Assembly (NCBI GenBank): GCA_963855995.1
Contig: OY979729.1
Coordinates: 8,822,115 to 8,886,114, forward strand
DNA: 64,000 bases
Source of the DNA: Muricea muricata
Lineage: Eukaryota > Cnidaria > Anthozoa > Malacalcyonacea > Plexauridae
Reading direction: 5' to 3'
The translations under genes were made by a program, and so were the position numbers. Under the pieces are notes generated by a model. The model was not told the origin of the DNA. It did not search any database and was given only the letters and a program-made list of their open reading frames with translations. Positions 12,401 through 22,450 of the stretch are shown one piece after another (position 1 is the stretch's first letter; each line of letters starts with the position of its first letter).

Positions 12401-15400
12401 TTGAAGAAGAAAGTTCCAAACTTTGCCTTGCGCTTAAAACGACGTTCGAAGACACAACATAAAACAACGGTAGTTTTTTCTTCGGTTGGAAAATAGTCGT
12501 CAGGTTAATGTCGGACAGTTGGTCGCGTGAAATATTCAAATATTTTGACTGGGATTCTTGGAATTCCCCAGGTGTGAAAGAGGTGTTCTGAGAATTTGGT
12601 GGCGGTGCTAACCAAGCGTAGACGTAGAATCTTGCCTGCCTGCTCTGTTCTGGTGGAGATAACCAATTGATCCTGCAGACTTGCAAAATATCATCAAAAA
12701 TCATGCCAGTTCTTCCACACTTGCCATCGTCTATCAAAACTTGTGTCTGGATCTCACTTTCAGTCTGCCTGTTATCCAGAACAAGCGAGAACGACTGGGG
12801 GAAAAATTCTGGGCACATTTGGGGTGTTTTACCGGTGAAACACGTTAGCATTTCTTTTTCTAAACCTTGGCAAGTTGCACAGTTCTTATTCTTATAGTGT
12901 ACATTGCCATAGGAGACCAAGGCTATATCGCCATTGTTACACGAGGGGTCTTTTTCTCCGATGGGACAATAATCAATGACCTCTGTAAAGCAGTATCGTC
13001 TGCCCTGATTCGCCCCAGGTCTCCATGGTCCACCCAGGGGCGGGAATTGAGCTCCATGGATTGAAAGGAAGCGAATTTTTTCTGTGATGTTGTAATTTTC
13101 CGGGGGGATAACGGTGGATTGAAGATTAAGAGGCCAAGGTTCAAACTTCTCGACGCCATTGCATCGTGCGCAGTAGATATTTCGAAATGTTGTGTTATCT
13201 TGACCGAGGACCGGAAGATAGCCATTGAGGTCTGGGGTGGAGTAACTAAGTTCGTTTACTGGTGCTTCGCATTTGGCTCGGAGAGTGTCGTTAGGCCACT
13301 CGGGCCGACATCCGGTGACCATCCACAATCCGTTACCAACCGTGCAATACAATGCATCATAATGTCCAATACCCTCACAAGTGTAGTTATATTTCTTGGT
13401 CAGCGTTTCTTTCGGTTTCTGAGCCCGACAATACTTGGTGTAATCCGCACAACAGTCATTGAAAACTTCATAACAATCAGGATCACACGAACAGCGCAGT
13501 TTGATTTCAGTTCTCCATTGTGTGTGATTGCTACAACGTCCTTTGCAGGAATTTTCGCTTGAACATGTTGGGATGTCCAGATTGCATAACGCAATAGAGT
13601 TGTCAACCACATCATACTCTCCAAGTTCATATAGCAACCCAGTGTCTTTCTGGTACAAACTCAAATTATTGTTTATAATGAAATCATTTTTGCTTAGTCC
13701 AGTTTGTATTTTCTCACAGTTACTGACTGAATATTTTTCGCATACTGTAATGTTACCATTAATTTGTCCATAATATTCCCATTTCTTGTAAATAACGTCG
13801 GTCAACTTGATGTTAATTCTTTGGTCGTCTAAAACTTCGTATTCTTGCGGAGTGTAAACTCTCCGTGCGATACAGGAAAGTGGCCGAGAGGTGGTTTTTA
13901 TTATTGTGTATGTTATGTTATTTAAGGTGACGCTGTGTGGTTTCTCGAAGTGAATAAAACTTCGAAGGTTTAGGCGGGAAGAACTGGAATCAATTTTGAA
14001 GAGGATATCGAAGCTTTGTTCAGCAGTCAGGAGTAGGGTTGAGCTAACCAAATGATATAAGATCGTAGTTTCTGGTGTGGGATCTAACAGAAATATTCCA
14101 GGAACTGTTTGAATGCTAATGTTATATATCTGTGAAGCGTTAACTTCGAAATATTGTCTCATAATGGCCTTGAAATCTTGTTCAGTAAACTGAAAGTCTT
14201 TAGACGGCGAAAACCACGCCAGCGCACGAATCCTGTCCTCTTTCCCGGATGGAGCTGGTGGCAAATTCTCAACACAGTCTTGTAATTTGTCGTCATATAC
14301 TAACCCATTGCCACAATAGTCTTTTAGTAGCGAAAAGACCGAATCGTTTTCTTGGTTCTTGTAGTCTAAATGTAGCAAGAACTTTTGTGGTGGAGTAAAT
14401 CGACAATTGAAAAGTGGGAAAGATGGAAAACACGCAAATTGTCCGTTGGGCTCGTTACATAAAGCACACTCGTAGTTTTTGAATTGTCTGCCAAATCCTG
14501 ATACCAAGGCTACAGGACCATTTGTACAAGTCTCTGAGGTTGTATCACCCGGACAAGACTGAACGATCAACTTTTGACAATACCGCCGTTTGTGGTGACT
14601 TTTTGGTCTTTCCGGTCCGCCTGGTGGAAACTCCGCTCCGTTTGTCAACAAAAAGTTCACTTTTTCGCTGAAATTATAATGTTCAGGTGGAAGCACGTTA
14701 GTTTTAATTTCCACAGGAAAATATTCAAAGTCATCGTCGATGTGGTTGCATCTGGCGCAAAAATAATTCCGAAACGTTAAATCACCTCTCACTGCCGGAA
14801 TATATCGACCGATGTCGGAGGCCTGTCGGGGGGATGTCGTAAGGTTCTCGCAATTGCTTCGGGTTTCGTCGGATGGCCAATCGTCAGCACATCGTGAAAT
14901 TACCCATATTCCGTCACTGACTATACAAGGTTGGTTGGATTTGAAGTGGCCAAGAGATTCACAAGTCCAGTTGAATTTCTTAACAGAAATATCGCTCTGT
15001 TTTTGAACGCCACAGTACTTTGTATAATCTGTACAACAGTCATTAAAAATTTCATAACAAGCCGCGTCACAGTAGCACGCTAAATTTTCATCACTTCGGA
15101 ATTCGGTCACATTTCCCATGCATCGCCCAGAACATGACCGTTGCCCGCTACACACAGGTGGAATATTAAATGAAGGCGCCGGCGGTAAGGGGGGTGGAGG
15201 TAAGGTTAAAATTGGGGTGTTAGTGGTTAAGGTTGGACTTGACTGGGTTGTGTTTACGTTTCGTTTCACGATACGGTGACTAGATACAATTTCTTTATAC
15301 ATTTGGTTGTTTTGGTTTGTCTTACCCAGGTTTACCTCGAAACCAGTGCCTTGTCTATTGTGTGTTGTTTTCAATCGATTCAATTCATCATTGAAATGTA

Positions 15401-18400
15401 GATTCGTATCTTTCGAAACGGTTACATAATCATTAGGTTGCAAAATTTCCCGAGTTTTTGTAATTTCTTTCCTCGTTCCTTGGGAAGTAACTCGGTCGTT
15501 TAAATCCCCTTTCTTTAACTGTTGTCGAACAAAGAATCCTTTATCAAGCCCACTCGAACTCGAAAATTTTCTTCGTTTAGCATGTAACAGGCGATCTCCC
15601 TCTGTGTTTGCCAAGATGCTATTATCGACTTTATATATGATTGTTCTTTTGCTTGATTCTTGATTACCGTGCTTTCCAAATCTTTCAAAATTTTTCCCAA
15701 CCAATTCCGTGCCGATCTTCTCGAATCGGTTCGCTGACGAGCATTTTACAACCAACAACGACGTGCAAAATATAAACAGAAAAATATCCATGAATCGTTT
15801 TAAGCAGTGCATTCTTATCGTTCGAACTGCTGCCTGAAACCTATTCTAGTGTCGCTAACGTGTTCTGCTTGTTTTCGATGATTACTCAGTTTACTCTTTC
15901 GGGCGTTTCATGACGCATTTATTTTCCTTAGGTGTCATGCAAACTAGCGTCATACATCCGGTTATTATTTTGATGGCATTTTAAAAAGACATTTTAAATG
16001 CGTGATTGCGCATGAAAGGGCGGCAAACACACGAGATGAATATTAGGTCAACACGAAATATATGTAGGCAGATATGTGTGTATCTCGTTGTCATAGAGAA
16101 TTCATTCGTATCACGAAAGCCGAATTTCCATGCAGAAACAAGACCATAATGAACGTTCTAGTGTCAGATACATTATATAGTATGTACGTAGCTGCTATGG
16201 CATGTATTGAGTATATACACAGCTAATACATCCAACAATCCAGCCTTAGACCCAACAATCACCATGATGCATAAAGTTATGCACCGAATTTAGTTTGTTT
16301 TGTCTAACACAAGAATAAATAATGTACTATGTTATCTGTCTATCTACTACGTACTCCTGCCGTGGAGCTCTCATCAATCTTAAGAAACATAATTTTTGGG
16401 TTAATTGTACTTATTATTTATTAAAAATATTTTAGGAGTTTTGATTGGTTAAGAGCTAAAGGTGAAATCGTCATATCCGCTTGGTATAGTTGCCCAAATT
16501 TGGGGTTGAAAATAAATATACGACATTATGACTCATTTCGTCGTATATTGAAACAAGATATGACGTTACGCTATAGTTTATGCGGCTTTTGACTGACCTT
16601 GTAATCTGACAATTGTTTTAAGAATATTTTTTCCGTAGTCTGATGCCATTATTAAAGTTTCCGAACAATTTCATACTGTTCCATTATTAGCAGCTTGGGT
16701 CTTCTTACTTACAAAGCAAGCGTTTAAACTGAGTTTCAAATATTTTCAAAAAAAAATAAAAGAATGAATGAATTATATGAATGAATGAATGAATTATATA
16801 AATGAATGAATTATATGAATGAATGAATTTTATGAATGAATTATATGAATGAATTATATGAATTATATTACTAATTGAATTCTATTATATTTAATGTTAC
16901 ACATTGTGTCGTATTGTATCGTATCATTTTGTTATGTAATATAATGTGTTGTGTACTTGTTGTTCGTGAATTTTAGTGTAGTATGTTTATTTTAATGTAA
17001 TAATTAATGTACTAAGTTTATATAATATTGTTAATGATAGAAACATGTTGTATGTCATGCCTTTGTATATATCTAATTATCAATGTTCATGTAATATTTA
17101 TAATTGCAGGACCCAACTGAAAAACACTTCGGTGATGTTGGTATCCTGGCTAAATATCATGATAATAATAATAATAATTCGGTTCTCGCAGGATATGAGT
17201 ATCCTGCTCGACCTCATTCAATAATTGCTTATTACGTCAAGCGAGGCCTGTAGTGTAGGTCTAGCTATACTGTAGTATCCTTCACTTGCGCGTTAAGGTC
17301 GGTTTCTACTCAGGATGATTTTCCATGGATAGAAAAAATTCCTTTGTCTTCATGACATCATGGTTTACTCTGGGTATTCTCTCATTTTTAATTTCTCACA
17401 CATTACAAGAGAAACCTTCCTGTCCCTTTCTATCCCTAGGAAAATTATCCTGAGCCAGTATGTATCAAATTCTAACAATACCAAAGTATAAGGAATAAAC
17501 AGTGGGCCACCGCCATTCAGCAGCGCAACATATCCTCCTGTTTTTATGCAGTTTTACCATAGGAGGCCCAATTCAGTGTGTAGTTTCATATAGAGATCAG
17601 TGCACACATAAACACACTATTAGGGCGCACTGATCTCTATATGAAACTACACACTGTATTGGGTCGCCTATGGTTTTACTGGCCTAAATTATAGTGGATA
17701 TCAAGCATTTTTGTCAGCCAGAAAACGCAGTTGCTTGGCTAGAACATGCATAGTTAACATGCAGAATGCGACACAAACTTCAGAAGCTCCGACTCGAGTG
17801 GTCCTTTACTCCTTTTTTTAGTTCCTATTCTGTGACAAAACGTTATTTCAATACTTCAGTGGGAATTTGTTGTTTTTTACACCCTGTACAGTATTTATAG
17901 CGTGTATGCACTGTATAGCCTCATCAGACACTTGAATAAAGTTGGGTTTTTTTATGAAGATGCATTTCAAACGTCTAGGCTTTGTTTGAGCATCTGGTAT
18001 TTATGCGCTGTGCAGTTAAAATGTCAATGCGCCATTCAAGGTCAAGTCGGTTGAAGTGGGTTGGTATTTCAAACTTGCACGCTCATGTATTAGAGTGGGC
18101 ATTAAGGGGTTGGGATAAAACGCGGAACCGGAATGGCGGAACGGAACGGAAAGGTGGAACGGAATGGGGATAAAACGGGCATGAAGTGGCGTGCTAAAGT
18201 GTCGTGCAGGTTTACTAATAAGATCAGACAATTTGTATTTTGGCAAGTATTTAAAGCAAATGTAATGTCGCCTCCCTTTATATTTAGTTAAATATTGCTT
18301 CCTGATCATGCAGTTGCCAGATAGTGTATTTTTACTCTGAAAGGGACATGGATACAAGAAAGGGGAAAATAACAAAGTCCTTGAAATATTTCCCCCACTT

Positions 18401-20975
18401 GATCTTTTACACGTTGTACCGACAGGGAAAATGTCGGATACATTCAAGTATCTCTCTATATAAATTTTCTATATTGAAATAACACTAATAATTAACACAT
18501 TTTCATCATAATATTATAAAGGATGTTGTAGAGTTAAAGCCAGTTTGTTGACGACAACCATGTGTGATAGTCATATAAACAGAATTGGATGTTTCGAGCA
18601 CATAAGCTCTTCGTCTTGATGTCGAATTCTGTTTAGATCGATTGAGGTGGTCAACAATACTTTTGTGTGATTATTTGTACAGTGTGCGCAGCCAGAAACT
18701 TTATGCAAGTTGTGCATTTTACCGGCTTTTTGCAAGTGCATCAAGTTGCATCAAGGTGGGGAGGGGGGGGGGTGAATAGGGTTAGCCAAATCCGCTAATC
18801 TGCAAAAAATGTTTAGGAAATCGTAGAATATTTGGCACAAAATCCGAATCTTTGAAGATCCAAAAATACGTACGATTTCCATGCTCTGACAAGAAATTCC
18901 AAGGTGTCCCTATCTGCCCTATCTAAACAAAATCCACAATCCCATAAGGTACAGCTGTTAAATCTATGTATGTTCAGGATCCGCAAATCTGGCAACAACC
19001 CCGATTGATCTGAAGTCCGAAAATTTTATTGTCCGTAGGCTTAAGCCCCCCTCCCCCCCCCCCCCCCCCACACACACACACGAATAAAAACCCAGAGTAA
19101 ATCCATAATCCGGTACGGTACAGCCGTTAAATCCGCAATCCGTTGTATTTTCAGGATCCGCAAATATAATCTGGCAAAAACCGCGATTGATTCGAAATCC
19201 GAATAAAATATTGTCCGTTTGCCTATACCCCCTTCCCCCATCGAGTTTGTTGGCTGCTCCAAGTTGCATCAAGTCAGAATGTTAGAATATTTGCAGAGTC
19301 GCTGCAAGTTGTTGAAACAACTTGCATGAAGCTTGTGGATAATATGTCTTGACAATCAACTTGCATCAAGCCTGTTGACAACTTGCAGCAGACTTGTTAT
19401 CATCAAGCCAAAGCAAGCGATGCGTGCGCATCCTGATCGTCTCGATGACTGCCAGGTAACAAGCCTGCAACAGACTTGCTGCAGTTTGCGCGTGTTTAGC
19501 TATGTATGGACTGGACGATTCAATTTTACACTTTGAAGAGTGACTTAGTTCTTTATCGTTGTATTTTTTCTAGGGAAGGTCATGCAACAATGGTGTACGA
19601 AATTGCAGACAGCCTCCCCCGGAAACCTTCAGTAATTGCCTTGTCAGTCGGGGGTGGGGGCTTACTTTGCGGGGTACTCCGAGGAATGCATAACGTGGGC
19701 TGGAATGACGTGCCTGTGGTTGCTGTGGAGACAGAAGGAGCTAACTGCCTCGCGGCATCTGTTGAAGCCGGGCAACTTGCAACTATTCCTGCGATAACAA
19801 GGTTAGGAAAATGTCCATCCTAGACCTAGGGCCGTCTATTTTTCTTTTGAAATATGCCTTTCGATAGTGTGGGCGGGACATTGGAGAGACGAACAATTTG
19901 GGAAATGACAGTGAACTCCATATAATTATACCCAGAACGATAACTTGACCGCCATCTTTGAAGCCCAATTGAAGGCCGCTATTGAAGGCAGCTTATGTTT
20001 TCTTTTCAGTCTTGCAAAAAGTCTTGGAGCCCGAAGACCTTGCGAACAAGCATTTGACTGGACTACTCGCCACAATATCATCTCCCAGGTTATACAAGAC
20101 AAGGAGGCTGTGTGTGCGTGTCTGCAGTTTGCAGGTAGGCGAATTTCTCTTTGATGATCATGCGCATTAGAGATTTTGCATAATTTAACCGCTAACTGAT
20201 TTGCCTCGACTATTCATCGTTCACTCTCACCAACTCTTATTTCCTTTGAGCTTGTTCTAATTATTTTTTATAAACGTTAATTCAGACTTTTTGGTTGTGT
20301 GATCGGTATGACTTATATTTATGATACTAGTCGACCTTCGCGAACCCTCGGAAAAAACCCTCTCATAAAAACTCTCACTTTTTAGCTCTCATCAACTCTC
20401 ATACAAACTCTCTCTTCTCAACTCTCATCAAATCTCATACAAATTGTCAACTCTCATCAGTTCTCATGCAAACTTTCAACTCTCATGCAAACTTTTGCTT
20501 TTCAGCCCTCATAGCTACTCCTACTTCTAAGCTCTCACCAACTCTCATAAAAACTCCCAACTGTCATCAACTCTCATACAAACTCTCAACTCTCGTACAA
20601 ACTCTCGCTTGCACATCAATGTGCAAGTTGCTACTACTGTGACGAAGTCACTCTGTGATTGGCCAGGGCTTTATTTCACCCCAGAACTCTTGTGGGAGAC
20701 ATACTTTAAGAATGAGGCTTTGCGGAAATTCAGGATGCCTCGCACCCCAGCGGACTGAGGTGATTTTTGCGCCTGCTTCGTCTGTAGATAACCATTTGAT
20801 GCTGGTAGAACCGGCCTGTGGCGCTGCCCTCTCTGCTGTATACTCTAACATTTTGCCGAAGTTGGCAAACGAAGGAAAGCTTAAAGAGCTCGTTGATGTT
20901 GTCGTGATTGTATGTGGTGGGAGTGCCGTGTCTTTAGAGAAACTGCTAGAATGGAAAAGTATGTTTGGAGTGTGA
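6463..20975 (+). CDS. SDS: L-serine/L-threonine dehydratase (PLP fold type II), 8 exons
   Basis: Exons: 6463-6612, 7068-7107, 7604-7743, 7825-7873, 8038-8077, 19574-19801, 20010-20134 and 20788-20975. All junctions are GT-AG and in phase, giving 960 nt (319 residues plus stop; vertebrate SDS is about 328). The enzyme deaminates serine or threonine to pyruvate or 2-oxobutyrate plus ammonia in the cytosol. Visible motifs: PSGSYKIRG with the PLP-Schiff-base lysine (K40), the substrate loop SSSGGNAGLAAAY (61-73), the phosphate-binding glycine run SVGGGGLLCGV (about 164-174), LVEPACGAALSAVYS, and VIVCGGSAVS near the C-terminus. Exons 2, 4 and 5 are only 40, 49 and 40 bp. Intron 5 is 11,496 bp and holds an antisense receptor gene. 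Whether it is SDS or the SDSL paralogue type is not resolved. Confidence 0.95.
8698..9041. repeat. 111-bp tandem array, ~3 copies
   Basis: CATGACGTAATCTGTAAAG recurs at 8791, 8902 and 9013 (spacing 111 bp), with an earlier, shorter copy from about 8698. Each unit carries GGATACGCAGTGGTTATTAG and AAGATAGCAAGTCAG. Copies differ in a GGATACG micro-repeat. The last partial unit runs straight into the receptor gene fragment. Confidence 0.85.
9024..9535 (-). pseudogene. Partial duplicate of the SMB/7TM receptor gene
   Basis: On the minus strand this stretch matches 12530-13010 of the intact receptor, residues about 935-1095 in the second ectodomain module. It includes NCATCQGLEKEMLTCFTGK and ARFYVYAWLAPPPNS. 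By eye about nine residues in ten agree, with scattered substitutions (Y to F, D to H, S to Y). The frame stays open across about 140 residues but has no start context, no SMB domain and no 7TM, and stops soon after the homology ends, so it looks like a gene fragment. It begins exactly where a 111-bp tandem array ends. Good conservation of the frame suggests a recent copying event. Confidence 0.85.
9747..9797. repeat. Second interstitial CCTAA-rich stretch
   Basis: Several CCTAACCC/CCCTAA units, some degenerate, lie just left of a tRNA-like sequence in SDS intron 5. Confidence 0.55.
9815..9915 (-). repeat. Possible tRNA-derived SINE remnant
   Basis: On the minus strand TAGCGCAGGAACTAAGAC resembles a polymerase III A box, and CTGGTTTAAATCCTGC about 40 bases later resembles a B box (GGTTCAAATCC). 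No convincing cloverleaf forms, so this is a tRNA-like remnant and not a functional tRNA. Confidence 0.4.
11013..15812 (-). CDS. Adhesion-like (class B2-type) 7TM receptor with two SMB-led ectodomain modules
   Basis: One uninterrupted frame of 1599 residues. The start gives a signal peptide (hydrophobic about 9-23), then a low-complexity basic linker with a proline run (205-213). Two somatomedin B domains follow, at about 221-267 and 750-795, each with the cysteine spacing ending CYE-FNDCC-DYTKYC. Each leads a cysteine-rich module of roughly 450-500 residues with shared landmarks (YNFTCE/NWTCE, TFRN-CARCN, RYC, NCATC/ECALC, GLVYDD/GMIFDD, TTSRPL-C). Both modules are rich in N-glycosylation sequons. 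A seven-helix domain spans about 1305-1570, with cysteines before TM3 (PSCKAM) and in loop 2 (EICWL) and the B2-type TM6 motif GFTWLFG. I see no GAIN domain and no GPS cleavage motif. It probably couples an extracellular cue to a G protein at the cell surface; the ligand is unknown. The gene sits wholly inside SDS intron 5, antisense. Confidence 0.9.
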   Translation of the reverse strand: MHCLKRFMDIFLFIFCTSLLVVKCSSANRFEKIGTELVGKNFERFGKHGNQESSKRTIIYKVDNSILANTEGDRLLHAKRRKFSSSSGLDKGFFVRQQLKKGDLNDRVTSQGTRKEITKTREILQPNDYVTVSKDTNLHFNDELNRLKTTHNRQGTGFEVNLGKTNQNNQMYKEIVSSHRIVKRNVNTTQSSPTLTTNTPILTLPPPPLPPAPSFNIPPVCSGQRSCSGRCMGNVTEFRSDENLACYCDAACYEIFNDCCTDYTKYCGVQKQSDISVKKFNWTCESLGHFKSNQPCIVSDGIWVISRCADDWPSDETRSNCENLTTSPRQASDIGRYIPAVRGDLTFRNYFCARCNHIDDDFEYFPVEIKTNVLPPEHYNFSEKVNFLLTNGAEFPPGGPERPKSHHKRRYCQKLIVQSCPGDTTSETCTNGPVALVSGFGRQFKNYECALCNEPNGQFACFPSFPLFNCRFTPPQKFLLHLDYKNQENDSVFSLLKDYCGNGLVYDDKLQDCVENLPPAPSGKEDRIRALAWFSPSKDFQFTEQDFKAIMRQYFEVNASQIYNISIQTVPGIFLLDPTPETTILYHLVSSTLLLTAEQSFDILFKIDSSSSRLNLRSFIHFEKPHSVTLNNITYTIIKTTSRPLSCIARRVYTPQEYEVLDDQRINIKLTDVIYKKWEYYGQINGNITVCEKYSVSNCEKIQTGLSKNDFIINNNLSLYQKDTGLLYELGEYDVVDNSIALCNLDIPTCSSENSCKGRCSNHTQWRTEIKLRCSCDPDCYEVFNDCCADYTKYCRAQKPKETLTKKYNYTCEGIGHYDALYCTVGNGLWMVTGCRPEWPNDTLRAKCEAPVNELSYSTPDLNGYLPVLGQDNTTFRNIYCARCNGVEKFEPWPLNLQSTVIPPENYNITEKIRFLSIHGAQFPPLGGPWRPGANQGRRYCFTEVIDYCPIGEKDPSCNNGDIALVSYGNVHYKNKNCATCQGLEKEMLTCFTGKTPQMCPEFFPQSFSLVLDNRQTESEIQTQVLIDDGKCGRTGMIFDDILQVCRINWLSPPEQSRQARFYVYAWLAPPPNSQNTSFTPGEFQESQSKYLNISRDQLSDINLTTIFQPKKKLPLFYVVSSNVVLSARQSLELSSSNLNGDIPTSETKIFNYIYFSKVFSLEMRGLMYSVVKTTSRPLACVDKTTYTPEEYTLLEQGRIFIPTINKTYERFEYYRESIEQLETKRSNTTVCQSHVLAKCNGSIVLYERDQYMVFANLSIYVSETSSFYHYGEYEILANTSVTVCQTSTVHRVITKARRTIRENEALGYITFIFFLLSILFLIFLLVTYILFSQLRTLPGKNLMNFAASLLLFHIFWLPPSFSEVRSDKPSCKAMAVLEHYFLMASFVSMSVIAFHTCKVFARSLPAPKMSEGHERKLFCMYLASVWILPGVFVAICVVLDDQDVVKLGYGESEICWLTENNAYTYFVTIPIAVMLLFNIIAFVVTAVYLRKHSQNTAAKQASGNRRSNLSIYVKLSTLMGFTWLFGLLALVVTSTTVFWYFFVIFTSLQGAFVAVAFVVNAKTFNLYRQGYQKYDSSSRTPVTTRRNISTNIHQDTKL
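15813..17556. other. AT-rich part of SDS intron 5
   Basis: Upstream of the receptor start I see no further exon. The stretch holds a GAATGAAT/ATTATATG microsatellite (16755-16875), a short (AAT)n run near 17165 and otherwise unremarkable AT-rich sequence. The receptor promoter should lie near 15813-16100, but no clear TATA motif is visible on the minus strand. Confidence 0.4.
16755..16875. repeat. GAAT/ATTATATGAATGA microsatellite
   Basis: Tandem GAATGAATGAAT interleaved with ATTATATGAAT units. Confidence 0.85.
17557..17673. mobile_element. Foldback element, 117 bp
   Basis: The left arm starts ACCATAGGAGGCCCAATTCA and continues through TGTGTAGTTTCATATAGAGA. The right arm is its near-perfect inverse ending CCTATGGT. 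A loop of roughly 25 bases separates them. Noncoding. Confidence 0.75.
18690..19500. repeat. Dispersed CAAGTTGCATCAAG repeat interrupted by an AATCCGCAAAT-rich insertion
   Basis: A CAAGTTGCATCAAG repeat runs to about 18757 and resumes at about 19255. The intervening ~500 bp contains two diverged copies of a block with AGGATCCGCAAAT, CTGGCAA and ATTGTCCG (about 18955-19050 and 19130-19225), plus C and CA runs (19045-19081). It lies inside SDS intron 5, directly before exon 6. Confidence 0.6.
20343..20612. repeat. ACTCTCATCAA/ACTCTCATACAA minisatellite
   Basis: Degenerate units of about 11-16 bases based on AACTCTCAT fill SDS intron 7. The strand is strongly pyrimidine/A biased. Confidence 0.8.
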
Positions 20976-21036
20976 TTTGAAATGCCTTTACCAATAATTA
21001 TTTAATGGAGCAACCGAACAACACTTATTTAATACT

Positions 21037-21283
21037 AGGGCTGGTTGTTCATAGCTGGGTTAGTGCTAAGCCTGGGTTAAAGTTTAAACCACTGTTATAG
21101 TTTGTGTATTCCTACACGTCCGTTTCTGTCAAAACTTCAAAAGCCAAAGCTACTAATGATTCAGGCAAGATTGCTGAAGAAATATTGTCAAGCTTCTAAA
21201 TACGCTCGTGCAATATTTTTTGGAATGTTACGTCAACCCAGGGTTAAGCAGACCAGACCAACTCTTGTGAACAGCCGGCTCCT
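21037..21283. mobile_element. Diverged GGGGCCGGTTGT-type foldback
   Basis: The left end reads AGGGCTGGTTGTTCATAGC and the right end AACAGCCGGCTCCT, inverted relative to each other. Inner GGGTTAA/TTAACCC-like pieces also pair. It is weaker than the copies at 32551 and 59558. It lies just 3' of SDS. Confidence 0.45.
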
Positions 21284-21335
21284 ACAGAGTAACCAATTTT
21301 TCCATTTTTATTTTGGGTTTCGTTTTGTAGATTTT

Positions 21336-21614
21336 AGAGAGGTTCAGGCTTGACTACCACTGCCGCTTCCTTTTTGCCGATTTTTAAACAATTTGATTGC
21401 TTGATGGCGTAGATCCGGCACATCTGATTGGCTGAAAGATAGATTAAGGCAGTGGCGTCAAATCATGCATGATAATTATTCATTTCATTAGAAATTGTTG
21501 CTGTCACAGCCAACGAATACGAAGATATTTGCATAGCGGGACTAAATCGTCGGGTTGGCTGCGCTACTAAGGTAGCGGTAGAGGTATTGGAAGGCAAATC
21601 TGAACCTCTCTTTT
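21336..21614. mobile_element. TA-target foldback of the GAGAGGTTCAGATTTG family, enlarged copy
   Basis: It begins TAGAGAGGTTCAGG and ends GCAAATCTGAACCTCTC. The inner GGTAGCGGTAGAGGTATTGG and GCACATCTGATTGGCTGAAA match the 156-bp copy at 58271-58426. The extra ~120 bp in the middle suggests a secondary insertion. Confidence 0.6.
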
Positions 21615-21619
21615 CCGGA

Positions 21620-21935
21620 TTGATGCAAGTTTGTCATCAGGTTACAGCAAGCCTCGTGGCTTTATAAAATTGCATCAAGTCTGTGAAAGTCAGACGTGAT
21701 GTACAATTTGGTATTTCCAGACTTGCAGCTGGTTGTTGAAACAACTTGAATCGAACCTGTTGGCAACATGCAGCAGACCTGATTACTCACGCAGCAAGGG
21801 CTGTGATTGAGGGGGGATGTTCATATAATCGCGTTCTACCCGTAAACATATGAATAAACACCCTACCGCTCTAGTTGCCCCTCTGAACGTGATGTCATCA
21901 AGCCGGAGCAGGCGGTGCGAACGTTGGTTATGAAA
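21620..21935. repeat. Dispersed ACTTGCA repeat with a possible internal insertion
   Basis: TGCAAGTTTGTCATCAGGTT through GATGTCATCAAGCC follows the family seen at 47385. About 100 bases near 21792-21890 interrupt the alignment. Confidence 0.5.
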
Positions 21936-22305
21936 ATTTGAACGAAAATAAACTGGAAAAGTCATATTGTCTGAACGTAATGAAACGAATGGGGGGGGGG
22001 GGGCTGTAGGGGAGGGGGCTATCTCTGCAAACATTTTGGGTCTTTTCAAAAAGCATGACTATTATTACACCGTTTTGTCGTACAGCTCTGTGTGTGTTGT
22101 TTTGGTATTTCCTTTCTAATATAAAATCAGATCTGATTGGGAAAGTTCCGTAATCAATGCTCATTATCCCAATCGGCAAGTCTGTAAGAGTTTGCGTACA
22201 TTTGTGACGTCAATATCAGCCTCGTTGACGTTTCTAATCTCTATACGACGTTTGACAGGAAGAAATTTGTTTGATTAATTTAAGAGAGCTCGTATTCGTT
22301 AAACA

Positions 22306-22446
22306 ATGTTGCAAGGACGATTGAAAGCCTTACTTTTAATGGTAGTCGAGCAGCAAATTTTGCAGTCTTTAGACAAAGAGCGCATTATTGACATATTTGC
22401 ATGCAAAGACTTCAAAGGAACTGGCGAAAGCACTTTTGTAAATTGA
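22306..22446 (+). pseudogene. Possible hAT transposase C-terminal remnant
   Basis: A 46-residue frame begins MLQGRLKALLLMVVEQQ and continues KERIIDIFACK. The pattern RL-AL-MM-xxx-I-xxx-D-xxx-VI-xx-FA resembles the extreme C-terminus of hAT-type transposases and their zinc-finger relatives. An in-frame stop lies three bases upstream of the ATG and nothing else of a transposase is visible. Other identities are possible. Confidence 0.3.
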
Positions 22447-22450
22447 CAAT

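Noticed and set aside
12923..13562. Long frames on both strands inside the receptor gene
   Set aside because: They overlap the 1599-codon gene and show no domain; they are shadows of its coding sequence.
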